A DNA stretch of 64,000 nucleotides from Collinsella tanakaei (GTDB lineage: Bacteria > Actinomycetota > Coriobacteriia > Coriobacteriales > Coriobacteriaceae), in the NCBI RefSeq assembly GCF_021531055.1, contig NZ_JADYTL010000002.1, forward strand, positions 124,001-188,000. The letters run 5' to 3'. The position numbers and the translations under genes are program-made. The first letter of the stretch is position 1; every line of letters starts with the position of its first letter. The notes beneath the pieces are model-generated. The model made no database searches. It worked only from the letters and a program-made list of their open reading frames with translations, and was not told the origin of the DNA. Of this stretch, positions 22,186 to 31,484 are shown piece after piece.

Positions 22186-24249
22186 ATGGCAGCCAAGCTC
22201 AGCAAAGATTCCCGTCCGTCGTGGCCCCGCCGCGCCGTCGTCACCGCGGGCATGCCCTATGGCAACAAGAACCTGCACTTCGGCCACGTGGGCGGCGTGT
22301 TCGTCCCCGCGGACTTCTTCGCGCGCTTTTTGCGCGACCGTCTGGGTAGGCAAAACGTGATCTTCGTGTCGGGCACCGACTGCTACGGCTCCCCCATCAT
22401 GGAGGGCCACCGCAAGCTGCAGGAGTCCTGCGGCTCCGACTGCACACTCACCGATTACGTGCAGGCCAACCACGACCTGCAGCAGGCCACGATCGACGCC
22501 TTCGAGATGCAGCTCGACCTGTTCGGCGGCTCCGCGCTGCCCCCCGCGGCCCCCATCCATAACCGGATGACCGCCGAGGTCATCGAGCGCCTGAACGAGC
22601 AGGGCGTGCTCCACAAGCGCTCCACGCTGCAGTTCTTCGATGCGCAGGCCGGCCAGTTCCTCAACGGCCGCCAGGTCATCGGCCGCTGCCCCATCCAGGG
22701 CTGCAAGTCCGAGAAGGCCTACGCCGACGAGTGCGACCTCGGGCACCAGTACGAGCCCGAGGAGCTCATCGCCCCCAAGTCCGCCCTCACCGGCGAGACG
22801 CCCGAGCTGCGCCCCGTGGACAACATCTACTTCGACCTGCCGGCCTACCTCGACTTCTTGAAGGACTACACCGCCAAGCTCACCGCCGACGAGACGGTGC
22901 GTCCCGTGGTGTCCAAGACCATGGAGGAATGGCTGCTGCCCGCGCAGATCTACATCCAGAACAAGTTCCGCGAGGCCTTCGACGCCATCGAGGACCAGCT
23001 GCCCGACCACACCGTGACCGAGGCGGAAGGCAACAAGAGCTCCTTCACCGTCACCTTCCCCAGCTGGGAGGAGCGCGACGCGGCGCATGCCGTGCTCGCC
23101 GCCGGCGGGGTGCGTTTCCGCTCCGGCAAGGCGCTCGTGCCGTTCCGTATCACCGGCAATATCGAGTGGGGCGTGCCCGTGCCCGACGAGTGCGGCTGCC
23201 ATGGCCTCACCTGCTGGGTGTGGCCCGAGAGCCTGTGGGCGCCCATCAGCTTCACGCGTACGGTGCTCGCCGAGGCCGAGGCCGCCGGCATGACGGATCG
23301 CTACGCCAGCGCCGACTGGCACGACTGGTGGTGCAGCCCCGAGGCGCACGCCTACCAGTTCATCGGCCAGGACAACATCTACTTCTACGGCATCGCGCAG
23401 ACCGCGCTGTGGGAAGCGCTCGGCTGCCACATGGAGCAGTCGACGCTCGTGGCCAACTACCACGTGCTCTACATGGGCAAAAAGGCGAGCTCCAGCTCCC
23501 AGACCCCGCCGCCTCCCGCCTCGGAGCTGCTCGAGCACTACACCGCCGAGCAGCTGCGCGCGCACTTCCTGTCGCTCGGCCTGGGCGAAAAGCCGGTGAG
23601 CTTCTCGCCGAAGGCCTACGACACGCGCGAGACCGGCAAGAACCCCGACGACACCCCGCTGCTCGCGCGCGACGACAAGCGCGTCATCGATCCGGTGCTG
23701 AAGGAGGGTGCGCTGCTCACCGGCGTGTTCAACCGCTTGGCACGCTCCTGCTTCTACGGCGTGGCGCCCAAGGAGGGCGATGAGGCCGCCTACCGCAACG
23801 GCTGTATCCCTGCGGGCACGCCCGATTCCGATGTGATCGACGCCTCTGAGCAGGCCATCCTCGCGTTCGAGCGGGCCATGCACACCTTCGAGTTCCACCA
23901 CGCGCTCGGCGTGTGCGACACCTACCTGCGCGCCGCCAACAAGCGCTGGAGCGATGCAAGCAAGGCCGCCAAAAACGCCGGGAACGACGCCGCGATGGCG
24001 CAGGCACTCGTCAACACCTTCCACGAGCTGCGCGTGGCGACCGTCCTCATGCACGGCATCGTGCCCGCAGGCTGCGAGCTCATCTGCGAGCACTTTGCCA
24101 TCGACCCGGATACGTTCTTCTCGTGGGACCACATCTTCGACACCTGCGACGAGCTCGTTGCGAGCTTGGGCGAGCAGCCCGGATGCCACCGCGTGGTCCC
24201 GCTGCCGCCGCGCTTCGACTTCTTCGAGAAGCACCCGAGCCAGCAGTAG
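22186..24249 (+). CDS. Methionyl-tRNA synthetase-like class I ligase with degraded KMSKS loop
   Basis: A 687-residue protein aligned by eye to MetRS. It has the HIGH-type motif NLHFGHVGG (residues 29-37), the catalytic-domain SGTDCYGSP, and the zinc-knuckle region GRCPIQGC...DECDLGHQYEPEELI. An anticodon-binding helical domain (HTFEFHHALGVCDTYLRAANKRW) follows near the C-terminus. The KMSKS loop, expected near residue 430 after YHVLYMGKK, reads ASSSSQTPPPPAS, so the catalytic lysine pair is altered. An ~80-residue insert (LEHYTAEQLRAHF...) follows. It may be a lineage-specific MetRS or a paralogue that no longer charges tRNA. Start 22186 follows AAGGAG. No T-box was seen upstream. Confidence 0.8.
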   Translation: MAAKLSKDSRPSWPRRAVVTAGMPYGNKNLHFGHVGGVFVPADFFARFLRDRLGRQNVIFVSGTDCYGSPIMEGHRKLQESCGSDCTLTDYVQANHDLQQATIDAFEMQLDLFGGSALPPAAPIHNRMTAEVIERLNEQGVLHKRSTLQFFDAQAGQFLNGRQVIGRCPIQGCKSEKAYADECDLGHQYEPEELIAPKSALTGETPELRPVDNIYFDLPAYLDFLKDYTAKLTADETVRPVVSKTMEEWLLPAQIYIQNKFREAFDAIEDQLPDHTVTEAEGNKSSFTVTFPSWEERDAAHAVLAAGGVRFRSGKALVPFRITGNIEWGVPVPDECGCHGLTCWVWPESLWAPISFTRTVLAEAEAAGMTDRYASADWHDWWCSPEAHAYQFIGQDNIYFYGIAQTALWEALGCHMEQSTLVANYHVLYMGKKASSSSQTPPPPASELLEHYTAEQLRAHFLSLGLGEKPVSFSPKAYDTRETGKNPDDTPLLARDDKRVIDPVLKEGALLTGVFNRLARSCFYGVAPKEGDEAAYRNGCIPAGTPDSDVIDASEQAILAFERAMHTFEFHHALGVCDTYLRAANKRWSDASKAAKNAGNDAAMAQALVNTFHELRVATVLMHGIVPAGCELICEHFAIDPDTFFSWDHIFDTCDELVASLGEQPGCHRVVPLPPRFDFFEKHPSQQ

Positions 24250-24371
24250 CGCCCCTGCCGCCGCGCTCCCAGCCAGCAACGGCGCGCTCCCCTATCCGGC
24301 CTCAACAGACCGCCCCGCCGCGACATGCCATCATGGCAGCCGCTGCGGGGCGATCCGCTTAGAGGTATCCG

Positions 24372-25214
24372 TCATGCGTCGGCATGCCCCGCACGGGCGA
24401 CGAGCAGCTCTGCGTCGACGGTGACACGGCGGATCCGGTCGTGCGGCAGCTGCGTGTCGTCCACCCCGAAGAGCAGCGGGGTCATGCGCAGCAGATCGGC
24501 CACCTGGTCGGGCGCAACATCGCAGGTGGCGCAGGCGCGCACGCGCCGTTCGAGGACCATATGGCGCTCGAAATGCTCGACGACCCGCCGGTTCGAATGG
24601 TGCGCATGGCGCAGGCGCTCGCCCGCGAGCTCACGCAGCTCGATCATGTGCCTGGGGCCCGGCACGATCTTGACGAGCATCCCATCCGCGGAAAGCGCAC
24701 GCGTGAACTCGGCGTAGTTTGCCGGCGTGAAGATGTTGAGGATGCACCCGAGCGCGCCGTCGCGCACAGGAAGGTTCGCCACGTCCGAGACGAACCAGCA
24801 CACGCGATTGCCCCCACGCGCGGCGCGAAGAATCGCATCGCGGGAGGTGTCGAGTCCGATGATGGACACGTCGACGCCTTCAGCCAGGGCCTTAGCATAG
24901 TACCCCTCACCGCAACCCGCATCGAGCATGGGGCCGGCAAGGTTCCTTGAGGCGAGCACGTCCTCGAGCGCCTCGAGAACGTGGCCGTAGAATCCCGCCG
25001 CAAGGATCTTCGACCGGGCATCGAAGAAGCCCGCATCGTACTCGTCGCGCACGGCACGGCGCATGAGGTTGACATAGCCCTTGGCGGCGATATCGAAGCC
25101 ATGGCCCTCCTCGCACCGAAGGCTCGCGTCGCGCACGTGCATCCGCGCGCCGCACAGCGGGCAGCGCAGCAACTCGGCGACACCGGCGAACTTCTCGATA
25201 CGCGCGGGATTCAT
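24372..25214 (-). CDS. rlmA: 23S rRNA guanine-N1-methyltransferase (RlmA type)
   Basis: A 280-residue SAM-dependent methyltransferase. The N-terminal zinc finger is visible (LRCPLCGARM ... LRCEEGHGFD), followed by KGYVNLM, typical of RlmA. The SAM-binding motif I is MLDAGCGEGYYAKAL (about residues 97-111), followed by IGLDTSRDAI and the ANLPVRDGALGCILNIFTPAN loop. RlmA methylates G745 or G748 in 23S rRNA helix 35; RlmA(II) of Gram-positives affects tylosin susceptibility. Start 25214 has only a distant AAAGG, so an in-frame GTG three codons earlier remains possible. It is convergent with the MetRS-like gene. Confidence 0.88.
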   Translation of the reverse strand: MNPARIEKFAGVAELLRCPLCGARMHVRDASLRCEEGHGFDIAAKGYVNLMRRAVRDEYDAGFFDARSKILAAGFYGHVLEALEDVLASRNLAGPMLDAGCGEGYYAKALAEGVDVSIIGLDTSRDAILRAARGGNRVCWFVSDVANLPVRDGALGCILNIFTPANYAEFTRALSADGMLVKIVPGPRHMIELRELAGERLRHAHHSNRRVVEHFERHMVLERRVRACATCDVAPDQVADLLRMTPLLFGVDDTQLPHDRIRRVTVDAELLVARAGHADA

Positions 25215-25515
25215 CGGACGCACCAACCTTTCGCATGCGATATGAAACGAAAACGGTCTCGCCGCGTCTGGGCCATAAGACCGAACAGTCCCTCCCAACC
25301 AAGGGCCACCTGTCGATTATGGCATGAAACGAAACGGACGGACGGGGCCGGCGAGCGCCCGCACGAGCGCGTCATGCCGCAGGCCCCCACGTCGCGCGTG
25401 TCGAGGTTTTGCAGGGACAGGCGCGCTCTGGTCCCGTGCGGGCGCTTGGGGCATAATCGAGAAGTTTTGTTGGCAACAAGATGTCGGTTTCGTCCGGCGG
25501 GTGGAAGGATCAGGT

Positions 25516-26073
25516 ATGGCGAGCATGCTGCAGGTACGCCCAGCGCGCGCGGAGGAGGCCGAGCGCGTGGCGGAGATTCTCGAGGACGGTAAGCGCACAA
25601 TCGCCCAATTCGGCATCGAGCAGTGGCAGCATGGCTACCCGAACATCGAGAGCGTGAAGGCCGATATCGCCACCGGCTCGTGCTATGTGGCAGAGGACGC
25701 CGATGGTGCGCTCGTGGGAACGCTGGCGCTGCTTTCCGGCATCGATCCGGAATACTGCCGCGCACGCATCGCCTGGCTGACGGACAACCCGTGCGAGCAG
25801 GACGGCGAGACCCCGTATCTTGCCATCCACCGCAGCGCCACCGCCGCCGAGGCGCTCGGGCGCGGCGTCATGGGCGCCATGTTCACCGCAGCCGAGCAGA
25901 TCGCCCACGACCGCGGCGCCTTGAGCATCCGCATCGATACCCATCCGGGCAACCGCGCCATGCGCTCGTTTCTTACCAAACAGGGGTTCACCGAGCTCAA
26001 AGCCTTCGACCTCACGCAGAAAGGCGGCACCGAGACGGATCTCACCCGCATCGCCTACGAGAAGCTCGTGTAG
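25516..26073 (+). CDS. GNAT-family N-acetyltransferase
   Basis: A 185-residue single-domain acetyltransferase. The start MLQVRPARAEEAERVAEIL is a standard GNAT beginning. The cofactor loop is diverged (TAAEALGRGVMGAMFTAAEQ) but keeps GRGVMG. The C-terminal part reads IRIDTHPGNRAMRSFLTKQGF, where NRAMRxFLxKxGF is the usual late GNAT signature. The segment FGIEQWQHGYPNIESVKADI is typical of a Firmicute/Coriobacteria subgroup of unknown substrate. Start 25516 follows AAGGA. It is convergent with the UbiB gene. Confidence 0.85.
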   Translation: MASMLQVRPARAEEAERVAEILEDGKRTIAQFGIEQWQHGYPNIESVKADIATGSCYVAEDADGALVGTLALLSGIDPEYCRARIAWLTDNPCEQDGETPYLAIHRSATAAEALGRGVMGAMFTAAEQIAHDRGALSIRIDTHPGNRAMRSFLTKQGFTELKAFDLTQKGGTETDLTRIAYEKLV

Positions 26074-26097
26074 GCGCCAAGCGGCCGCCCATCTCCC

Positions 26098-27867
26098 CTA
26101 TTCGTGTTTGCCGTGCGAGTTGCGCCAGATCTCGCGACCGAGGGCCAGCGCAAGCACGAGCGCTGACAGATACCCCAAAAACCCGATGACCGGGATACCG
26201 AAGATGACCGGCTCGATCTTGGCGTAATAGACCACCGACGAGCCGATGAACAGGCCCGCGATCACGATGGCCATGGACATGCGGTCCACGATGCCGCCCA
26301 CGCGCCGCAGCACGCGTTCGCTGCCGAGCACCTGCGTGTTGATCTTGAGCTGTCCGCGCGTGAGCATGCGCGAGGCGAGCCCGAGTTGATCGGCGGCCTC
26401 GAGCAGCCCGCGGGTCGCACGCACCGATGCGTGCGCCAGCTCCTCGGCCGTCTCCGCCGCGCGCGTGAAGCTGCTCTTCTCGTTTTTGATATGGGCCGAG
26501 ATGATCTCGACCATGTTCACGTCGGGCATGTATTCGGAAAGCAGGCCCTCGAGCGTCACCATGCCGCGGGCGAACATCGTCACCACGCTCGGCAGCTCAA
26601 CGTCGTTTTTGCGCGCCAGGCTCACGAGCGACGTCAAGAACTCACCGATATCGAGGTCCTTAAGGTCCAGGCCGGCGAAATCCGCGACGATGAAGTCCAG
26701 GTCGGACAAGAACGTCGAGTGGTCGAGCTCGGACGAATCGCCGCGCGTCACCGCGAAGCGCATCAGGGAATCCTTGAGCTTGGGCACGTCGTTTTCGGCC
26801 ACGGAGAAGATGATGTCCTTCACGATCGCACGGTCGTGGCTGGACATGCGCCCCACCATACCAAGATCGATGAAGTAGATCACGTTCTCCTTGCAGATGA
26901 TGTTGCCCGCATGCGGATCGGCATGGAAAAAGCCGTCGTCGAGCACCTGCGTGGAGTAGTCCTCCACGATGCGCGCGCCGAGCTTCTCAAGATCGTAGCC
27001 CGCCGCGACGAGCGCCTCGGGGTCGGCGATGGAGATACCGTCGATGTAGTCCATGACGACGACATGCTCGGTGCACAGCTCCAGATAGGAGCGCGGGCAC
27101 GAGATCCCGCGCGTGTCCTTATGGAACGCATGGAAGTCGCTCAGGTTGCGAGCCTCCATGACGAAGTTCGTCTCCTCGCGGAAGGACTGCCACAGCTCCT
27201 CGACGACCCCGTGCAGGTCCACGAACTGATCGGTCTTGACGAAATGCGATGCGGTCCGCACGATGGAGCGCATGATGTCGATATCCTGCGCCATCACCTG
27301 CTGCGCGCCGGGACGCTGGACCTTGATGGCGACCTCCTCGCCCGTGAGCAGGCGCGCCCGATGGACCTGTGCGAGCGATGCGCTGCCGAGCGGCTTGCGA
27401 TCGATCCATTCGAACACCTCGGCCGTCTTGCGGCCGTATTCGGCCTCCAGGCAATCACGGATCACCCAAAACGGCACGGGCTCCACATCGGTGCGCAGGC
27501 GACGCAGCTCGTCGCAGAAACGCTGGGGCAAGATCTCGGACCGGTTGGCCAGGATCTGCCCCATCTTGACGAACATGGGGCCGAGCTCCTCGAGCATGCG
27601 ACGCAGACGCACGGGCGTCAGGTCGTGCCACGCCTCGTACTTGCGCACGATGGCGAAGATCTCCGCGATGCGCTTGCGACGGCCCTTGGCGGTCAGCTGG
27701 TACTCCTCCGTGGGAGCCATGACCTCGGGCTCGTCGGGGACGACGTCCTTGGCGCGCGGACGGCGATGAAGGCCGTGCGCGATGAGCTCCTCCTCGTTAT
27801 CGAAGACGAGCGTGTCATCGGGATCGAGTCGATCGCGTCGCGTGCTGTTCGGGGTGTCGGCTGCCAT
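26098..27867 (-). CDS. ABC1/UbiB/AarF-type atypical protein kinase
   Basis: A 589-residue protein with the UbiB kinase-like domain. The family-specific KxGQ motif is in MFVKMGQILANRSEILP (about residues 97-113), the alanine-rich nucleotide loop is LGSASLAQVHRARL, and the catalytic block FFHADPHAGNI precedes IDLGMVGR. Two C-terminal membrane helices (MAIVIAGLFIGSSVVYYAK and IPVIGFLGYLSALVLALAL) anchor it. UbiB proteins are ATPases that support isoprenoid quinone or lipid metabolism. The gene lies eight bases after the phasin-like gene, an arrangement that implies joint function. Start 27867 is the first ATG. Confidence 0.9.
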   Translation of the reverse strand: MAADTPNSTRRDRLDPDDTLVFDNEEELIAHGLHRRPRAKDVVPDEPEVMAPTEEYQLTAKGRRKRIAEIFAIVRKYEAWHDLTPVRLRRMLEELGPMFVKMGQILANRSEILPQRFCDELRRLRTDVEPVPFWVIRDCLEAEYGRKTAEVFEWIDRKPLGSASLAQVHRARLLTGEEVAIKVQRPGAQQVMAQDIDIMRSIVRTASHFVKTDQFVDLHGVVEELWQSFREETNFVMEARNLSDFHAFHKDTRGISCPRSYLELCTEHVVVMDYIDGISIADPEALVAAGYDLEKLGARIVEDYSTQVLDDGFFHADPHAGNIICKENVIYFIDLGMVGRMSSHDRAIVKDIIFSVAENDVPKLKDSLMRFAVTRGDSSELDHSTFLSDLDFIVADFAGLDLKDLDIGEFLTSLVSLARKNDVELPSVVTMFARGMVTLEGLLSEYMPDVNMVEIISAHIKNEKSSFTRAAETAEELAHASVRATRGLLEAADQLGLASRMLTRGQLKINTQVLGSERVLRRVGGIVDRMSMAIVIAGLFIGSSVVYYAKIEPVIFGIPVIGFLGYLSALVLALALGREIWRNSHGKHE

Positions 27868-27875
27868 GATGCGTG

Positions 27876-28310
27876 CTACTCGGTCGCCTGCTCATCCTCG
27901 GCGGCGGACTCGGCGGCGTCGGTCTCGACCTCGACGGCCTCGACCTTGACGCTGACCGTCGCGTCATCGACTTTGTCCACGAGTTCGGTCACGTGGCTCA
28001 CGAACTCCGCGCGCTCGGCTTTGCTCATGGGTCGTACGCGCGCCAAGATCAGCTCGTCCAGAATGCGCTCGGCGACCGATTCGCCCTGATTGCTCAAGCG
28101 ATCGGTCACATCGCTGAACATGCCGCCGGCGCGCTCGAACACATCGGACATCGAGCGGGCGAAATCCGGCGTCTCGGCATCGGCACGGACCTCCTCGCCC
28201 TTGGCGGAGAGGCTGTCGAGCACCTCCTTGCCCTTCTCGGCGGTCAGCGCCGCGGCGCCGAAGCCGATGTTCACCATGTTGTTGACGATCTTCTCGAACG
28301 AGGTAGCCAT
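27876..28310 (-). CDS. Phasin-like helical protein paired with UbiB
   Basis: A 144-residue, mostly helical, acidic protein. The N-terminus (SFEKIVNNMVNIGFGAAALTAEKGKEVLDSLSAKGEEV) resembles the phasin/PhaF-like proteins found upstream of ubiB homologues in Firmicutes and Actinobacteria. The middle segment ARVRPMSKAERAEFVSHVTELVDKV could form a coiled coil. The final ~30 residues are Glu/Ala-rich and likely disordered. It is eight bases upstream of the UbiB gene on the same strand. Start 28310 follows AAAGGAGA. The role is unknown, perhaps membrane or lipid-surface binding. Confidence 0.6.
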   Translation of the reverse strand: MATSFEKIVNNMVNIGFGAAALTAEKGKEVLDSLSAKGEEVRADAETPDFARSMSDVFERAGGMFSDVTDRLSNQGESVAERILDELILARVRPMSKAERAEFVSHVTELVDKVDDATVSVKVEAVEVETDAAESAAEDEQATE

Positions 28311-28419
28311 CGCGGTCTCCTTTGCGTGGGTCAGACGACATTTCTACCCTTGTACCCACATCCTAGCACGCCGCAGCGTCACGGTTCCCAATCGCTCGGC
28401 ACCGCAACGATACGGTGAC

Positions 28420-28456
28420 GGGCGCGGATGAACGGGTTTTCCGTTCATCCGCGCCC
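28420..28456 (-). terminator. Terminator hairpin after the C69 dipeptidase gene
   Basis: A 16-bp perfect stem, GGGCGCGGATGAACGG paired with its complement across a 5-base loop, starts 21 bases past the dipeptidase stop codon. No clear T-run follows, so termination could be partly Rho-dependent. Confidence 0.7.
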
Positions 28457-28477
28457 GCGCATCGGAATACAAGGCGA

Positions 28478-30118
28478 TTAGTTATCCGACATGGAGAAGG
28501 CGTTCTTCATCGCCAGGCTCGTGGTGTGCAGCACGCGGCCGAGCAGCGCATCGGTCTCGCGCCGCAGGTCGTCGGCCATACGCTGGTTGGCCGCCTCGAG
28601 CGCCGCGGGAACCTCCGCCGCGGGCAGATCGGCCACCGCCGCGTCGGTCTCGCGCAGCAGCTTGTGGGCAAGGCCGCCGATCTTTTGACGATAGCGGTCG
28701 ATATGCGCCGCATTGTCGTGGAACCGCGCGTCGGCGAGCGCGGCGATGATGCGGTTCTCCCAGTAGAAGCTCTCGCTCGTCACGCGCGCGGTCGTGTTCT
28801 CGAGATACTCCGGCATCGTCTCCACGTTGCCGTAAAGCGGCACGAGCGCGTTGAACGCGTTGCAGCCGAACGCCATCCACTGCACGCAGGCGTGCTCCGG
28901 CGCGACATAGGGACGGACCTGCAGCACGGCGAGCTGCCCGTTGCGGTTGATGCCGATGGGACGGTACGCCCGGCGCGAGGCATCGTTGCCGCGGCGTCCG
29001 TAGGGGTCGAACGGCGTGCCCTGGTAGTGGGAGGACAGCACGTACTTCACGTCCTCGATGGTCACCTTGCGCTCGGGCACGCGGCTCCACGGGATATCGT
29101 CGGCCTCGGGGCCGTAGGCGGCATGCGGACCGTCCCACTCGTCGTGCGGGTTCAGGCAGCGCTGCATGTACCAGGCGCGCGGCGTGTTGTACACATGGTC
29201 GGAATCCGAATGCGAACCGAACGCCTCGCGCGGGTTGAAGATATCGCCCGACAGGATGCCGTCACGGATATCGGCGAACAGGTCGCCGAAGCCGTCCTCA
29301 TGATCTTGATCGTCCTCGTCGTCATCGAAGGGCTCATCCGGCATGTCGGCGTAGATCTCATCCAGCATGTCGTCGAGGGCGGCCGGCCGCATCATGGTGA
29401 GGTTGAGGTGGTTGTCCTCCATCCACGTGCGCAGATCGGCGCTCGCCATGTGCTCGACCTGCTCGCCCTCGGCATCCGAAAGGTCGAAGTAATCGATACC
29501 CAGCTGATTGGGCATGGTCACGTAGGCGTCGTCGGGCACGCGCTTGGCGATCCAATGGTGGCCGCCGACGGTCTCGAGCCACCAGATCTCGTCGACATCC
29601 GAAAACGCGATGCCGTTCATCTCGTAGGTGCCATAGCGCTCGAGCAGGGCGCCCAAGCGCTCCACGCCCTCGCGGGCGGAGCGGATATAGGGCAGCACGA
29701 CGGTGACGAGGTCCTCCTCGCCCAAGCCGCCGGGAACGGCGGGCACGTAGCCTTCCTCGCCCTCCTTGCCCTGCGCGGGTACGTACTCCACGAGCGGGTC
29801 CGCGCCCAGCACGCGATCGTTGCTCGTGATGGTCTCGGTCGCCGACATGCCGACGTTCGCCTCGTTGAAGCCCGCCTCCGCCCAGATGCCGTGCCCCGGC
29901 AATGCGTCCGGCACGCTCGTGTAGCGCATGGGATCGTCGGGCAGCTCGATGGTCAGATGCGATTCGACGCTCGTGTAGACGCGCGGCTGGTCCTCGGGAT
30001 GCACCACCGCCATCCGCTTGGGTTCGAACTGCCCGCCCGGGGAGTCCTCGTTGCGCGCGACGATCGTCGACCCGTCGTAACTCGCGTTCCTTCCCACCAG
30101 AATGGTCGTGCAGGGCAT
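28478..30118 (-). CDS. pepD: C69-family dipeptidase (PepD type)
   Basis: A 546-residue N-terminal-nucleophile hydrolase of peptidase family C69. The start MPCTTILVGRNASYDGSTIVARNED places the catalytic cysteine at residue 3; the mature enzyme would begin with Cys. Conserved blocks GFNEANVGMSATETI and EIWWLETVGGHHWIAKRVPDDAY follow. An acidic insert (DEPFDDDEDDQDHEDG) sits near residue 270. PepD enzymes cleave a broad range of dipeptides for amino acid recovery. ATG 30118 is chosen because AAGGAGGAG stands just upstream and leaves the cysteine correctly placed. A strong hairpin terminator follows. Confidence 0.9.
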   Translation of the reverse strand: MPCTTILVGRNASYDGSTIVARNEDSPGGQFEPKRMAVVHPEDQPRVYTSVESHLTIELPDDPMRYTSVPDALPGHGIWAEAGFNEANVGMSATETITSNDRVLGADPLVEYVPAQGKEGEEGYVPAVPGGLGEEDLVTVVLPYIRSAREGVERLGALLERYGTYEMNGIAFSDVDEIWWLETVGGHHWIAKRVPDDAYVTMPNQLGIDYFDLSDAEGEQVEHMASADLRTWMEDNHLNLTMMRPAALDDMLDEIYADMPDEPFDDDEDDQDHEDGFGDLFADIRDGILSGDIFNPREAFGSHSDSDHVYNTPRAWYMQRCLNPHDEWDGPHAAYGPEADDIPWSRVPERKVTIEDVKYVLSSHYQGTPFDPYGRRGNDASRRAYRPIGINRNGQLAVLQVRPYVAPEHACVQWMAFGCNAFNALVPLYGNVETMPEYLENTTARVTSESFYWENRIIAALADARFHDNAAHIDRYRQKIGGLAHKLLRETDAAVADLPAAEVPAALEAANQRMADDLRRETDALLGRVLHTTSLAMKNAFSMSDN

Positions 30119-30259
30119 GGGCTCCTCCTTCGCGTCACGCGCGCCGCCACGGCGGCGCACCGATATGGCCTATCGCCCCTCAGTGTACCCGTTTGCGTTC
30201 GTCGGAACGCCCCGGATGCCGCGGGGACCGAGAAAGCCCTCCGGCGGCCGAATCGCGAA

Positions 30260-31459
30260 CTAGCCCTCCGCCGGAACGCGGATCGTGAGCGTCGTCACGC
30301 CGCCCGCGCTTTGCGCGCGGACCGTTCCCCCATGCGCCTCGACGATCTCGCGCGCGATCGCCAGGCCGAGCCCTGCGCCGCCGACACCTCGCGCCGATTC
30401 CTCGCGATAGAACCGCTCGAAAATCCGTTCGAGATGCGCCGGCGCGATCTCCTTGCCGGTATCGGTCACCGTGAACACGATCCCATCCCCATCGCGCACC
30501 ACCTTGCAAAGCACCTCGCTCCCCTCGCGTGCGAACGCGATGCCGTTGCGGATGATATTCGAAAGGGCGCGCGCCATCTTCTTGGGGTCGATGAACGCCT
30601 CGATACCCTCGGGAGCATCGACGACGAGCTCGACGTTTCGGTCCCGAGCCTGCACGAACAGCTCATCGGCGACTTGCTCGACGAACAGACGGGTATCGAT
30701 GAGCTCACGCTCGATGGGGATGGCACTCAGGTTGTAGCGCGTGATCTCGAAGAACTCGTCCATCATCCCGTCGAGCGATCGCGCCTTGTCGAGGGCATTA
30801 TGCGCGTAGCGGCCACGCGCCTCCAAGGGCAGGTCGGGATTCTCGGCAAGAAGCGCGAGATATCCCACGATCGAGGTGAGAGGCGTCTTGATATCGTGGG
30901 CGAGATACGCCACCAGCTCGTTTTTCCGCGATTCAGCTGCCTGGGCCGCCCGCACCTGAAGCTTTTCCCGCTCACCGAGCAGTTCGAGTTCGCGCTGCAC
31001 GGAAGACAGCTCGTCGGATAGCTTCGACGCGTCGTCACCTTCGGCCATCCGCTCGATCGCGTGTGTCAGCTGATCCACGATCGCCGCCGCGTCGACACAC
31101 GAGACGGACAAGACGATCACGAGCCCGATGATGTAGGCGGACCAAATCACCGGTCCTTTGATGATGCCGACCACGAAATGGTAATCGGTCAAATCCCGAA
31201 ACGTCGCGACGCCGTTTACCCGCATGCCTTCTTGAAACTGATTGCCGAATAACCTCATGTAGTCGGCGGTCGCTTCCGGAACATCGACCCATGGCGCCGT
31301 GACATCCGCGATAAAAGCCGACAGGGCATCGCCCACAAGCAGGCGCGCCGCTGCAACGAGCAATATGAACAGTATGGTGTAGCAGGCGATTCGGACGAAC
31401 ATACGACGCATGAGCACACGACGTGTCCGAATTCCCTGCATGGTCTTCATGCGTTCCAT
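30260..31459 (-). CDS. VanS-like sensor histidine kinase
   Basis: A 399-residue membrane histidine kinase. Two membrane helices (IACYTILFILLVAAARLLV and PVIWSAYIIGLVIVLSVSC) flank a ~95-residue external domain. The H-box is LVAYLAHDIKTPLTSIVGYLALL, matching the VanS form. The N-box is NIIRNGIAFA, and the ATP-lid motifs VTDTGKEI and GAGLGLAIAREIVEAHGG complete the kinase. It phosphorylates the response regulator encoded 25 bp upstream. The adjacent divergent VanY gene implies cell-wall or glycopeptide sensing. ATG 31459 is the likeliest start, though its AAGGA site is distant. No vanH/A/X-type ligase genes are present, so resistance is not implied. Confidence 0.88.
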   Translation of the reverse strand: MERMKTMQGIRTRRVLMRRMFVRIACYTILFILLVAAARLLVGDALSAFIADVTAPWVDVPEATADYMRLFGNQFQEGMRVNGVATFRDLTDYHFVVGIIKGPVIWSAYIIGLVIVLSVSCVDAAAIVDQLTHAIERMAEGDDASKLSDELSSVQRELELLGEREKLQVRAAQAAESRKNELVAYLAHDIKTPLTSIVGYLALLAENPDLPLEARGRYAHNALDKARSLDGMMDEFFEITRYNLSAIPIERELIDTRLFVEQVADELFVQARDRNVELVVDAPEGIEAFIDPKKMARALSNIIRNGIAFAREGSEVLCKVVRDGDGIVFTVTDTGKEIAPAHLERIFERFYREESARGVGGAGLGLAIAREIVEAHGGTVRAQSAGGVTTLTIRVPAEG

Positions 31460-31484
31460 GGACGCGCACCGTCCTTCCACGCCC

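Noticed and set aside
22150-24279. A 709-codon open frame on the minus strand opposite the MetRS-like gene
   Set aside because: The plus-strand protein has clear synthetase motifs. The minus frame is a Gly/Val/His-rich shadow caused by high GC at third positions, with no recognisable domain or ribosome binding site.
26386-28089. A 567-codon plus-strand frame opposite the UbiB kinase
   Set aside because: The kinase motifs KMGQ and HADPHAGN on the minus strand settle the coding strand; the opposing frame is a shadow.
28415-31021. An 868-codon plus-strand frame across pepD and the VanS-like gene
   Set aside because: It runs through two well-identified minus-strand genes and their intergenic terminator. 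Its composition is His/Arg-rich with no motif.
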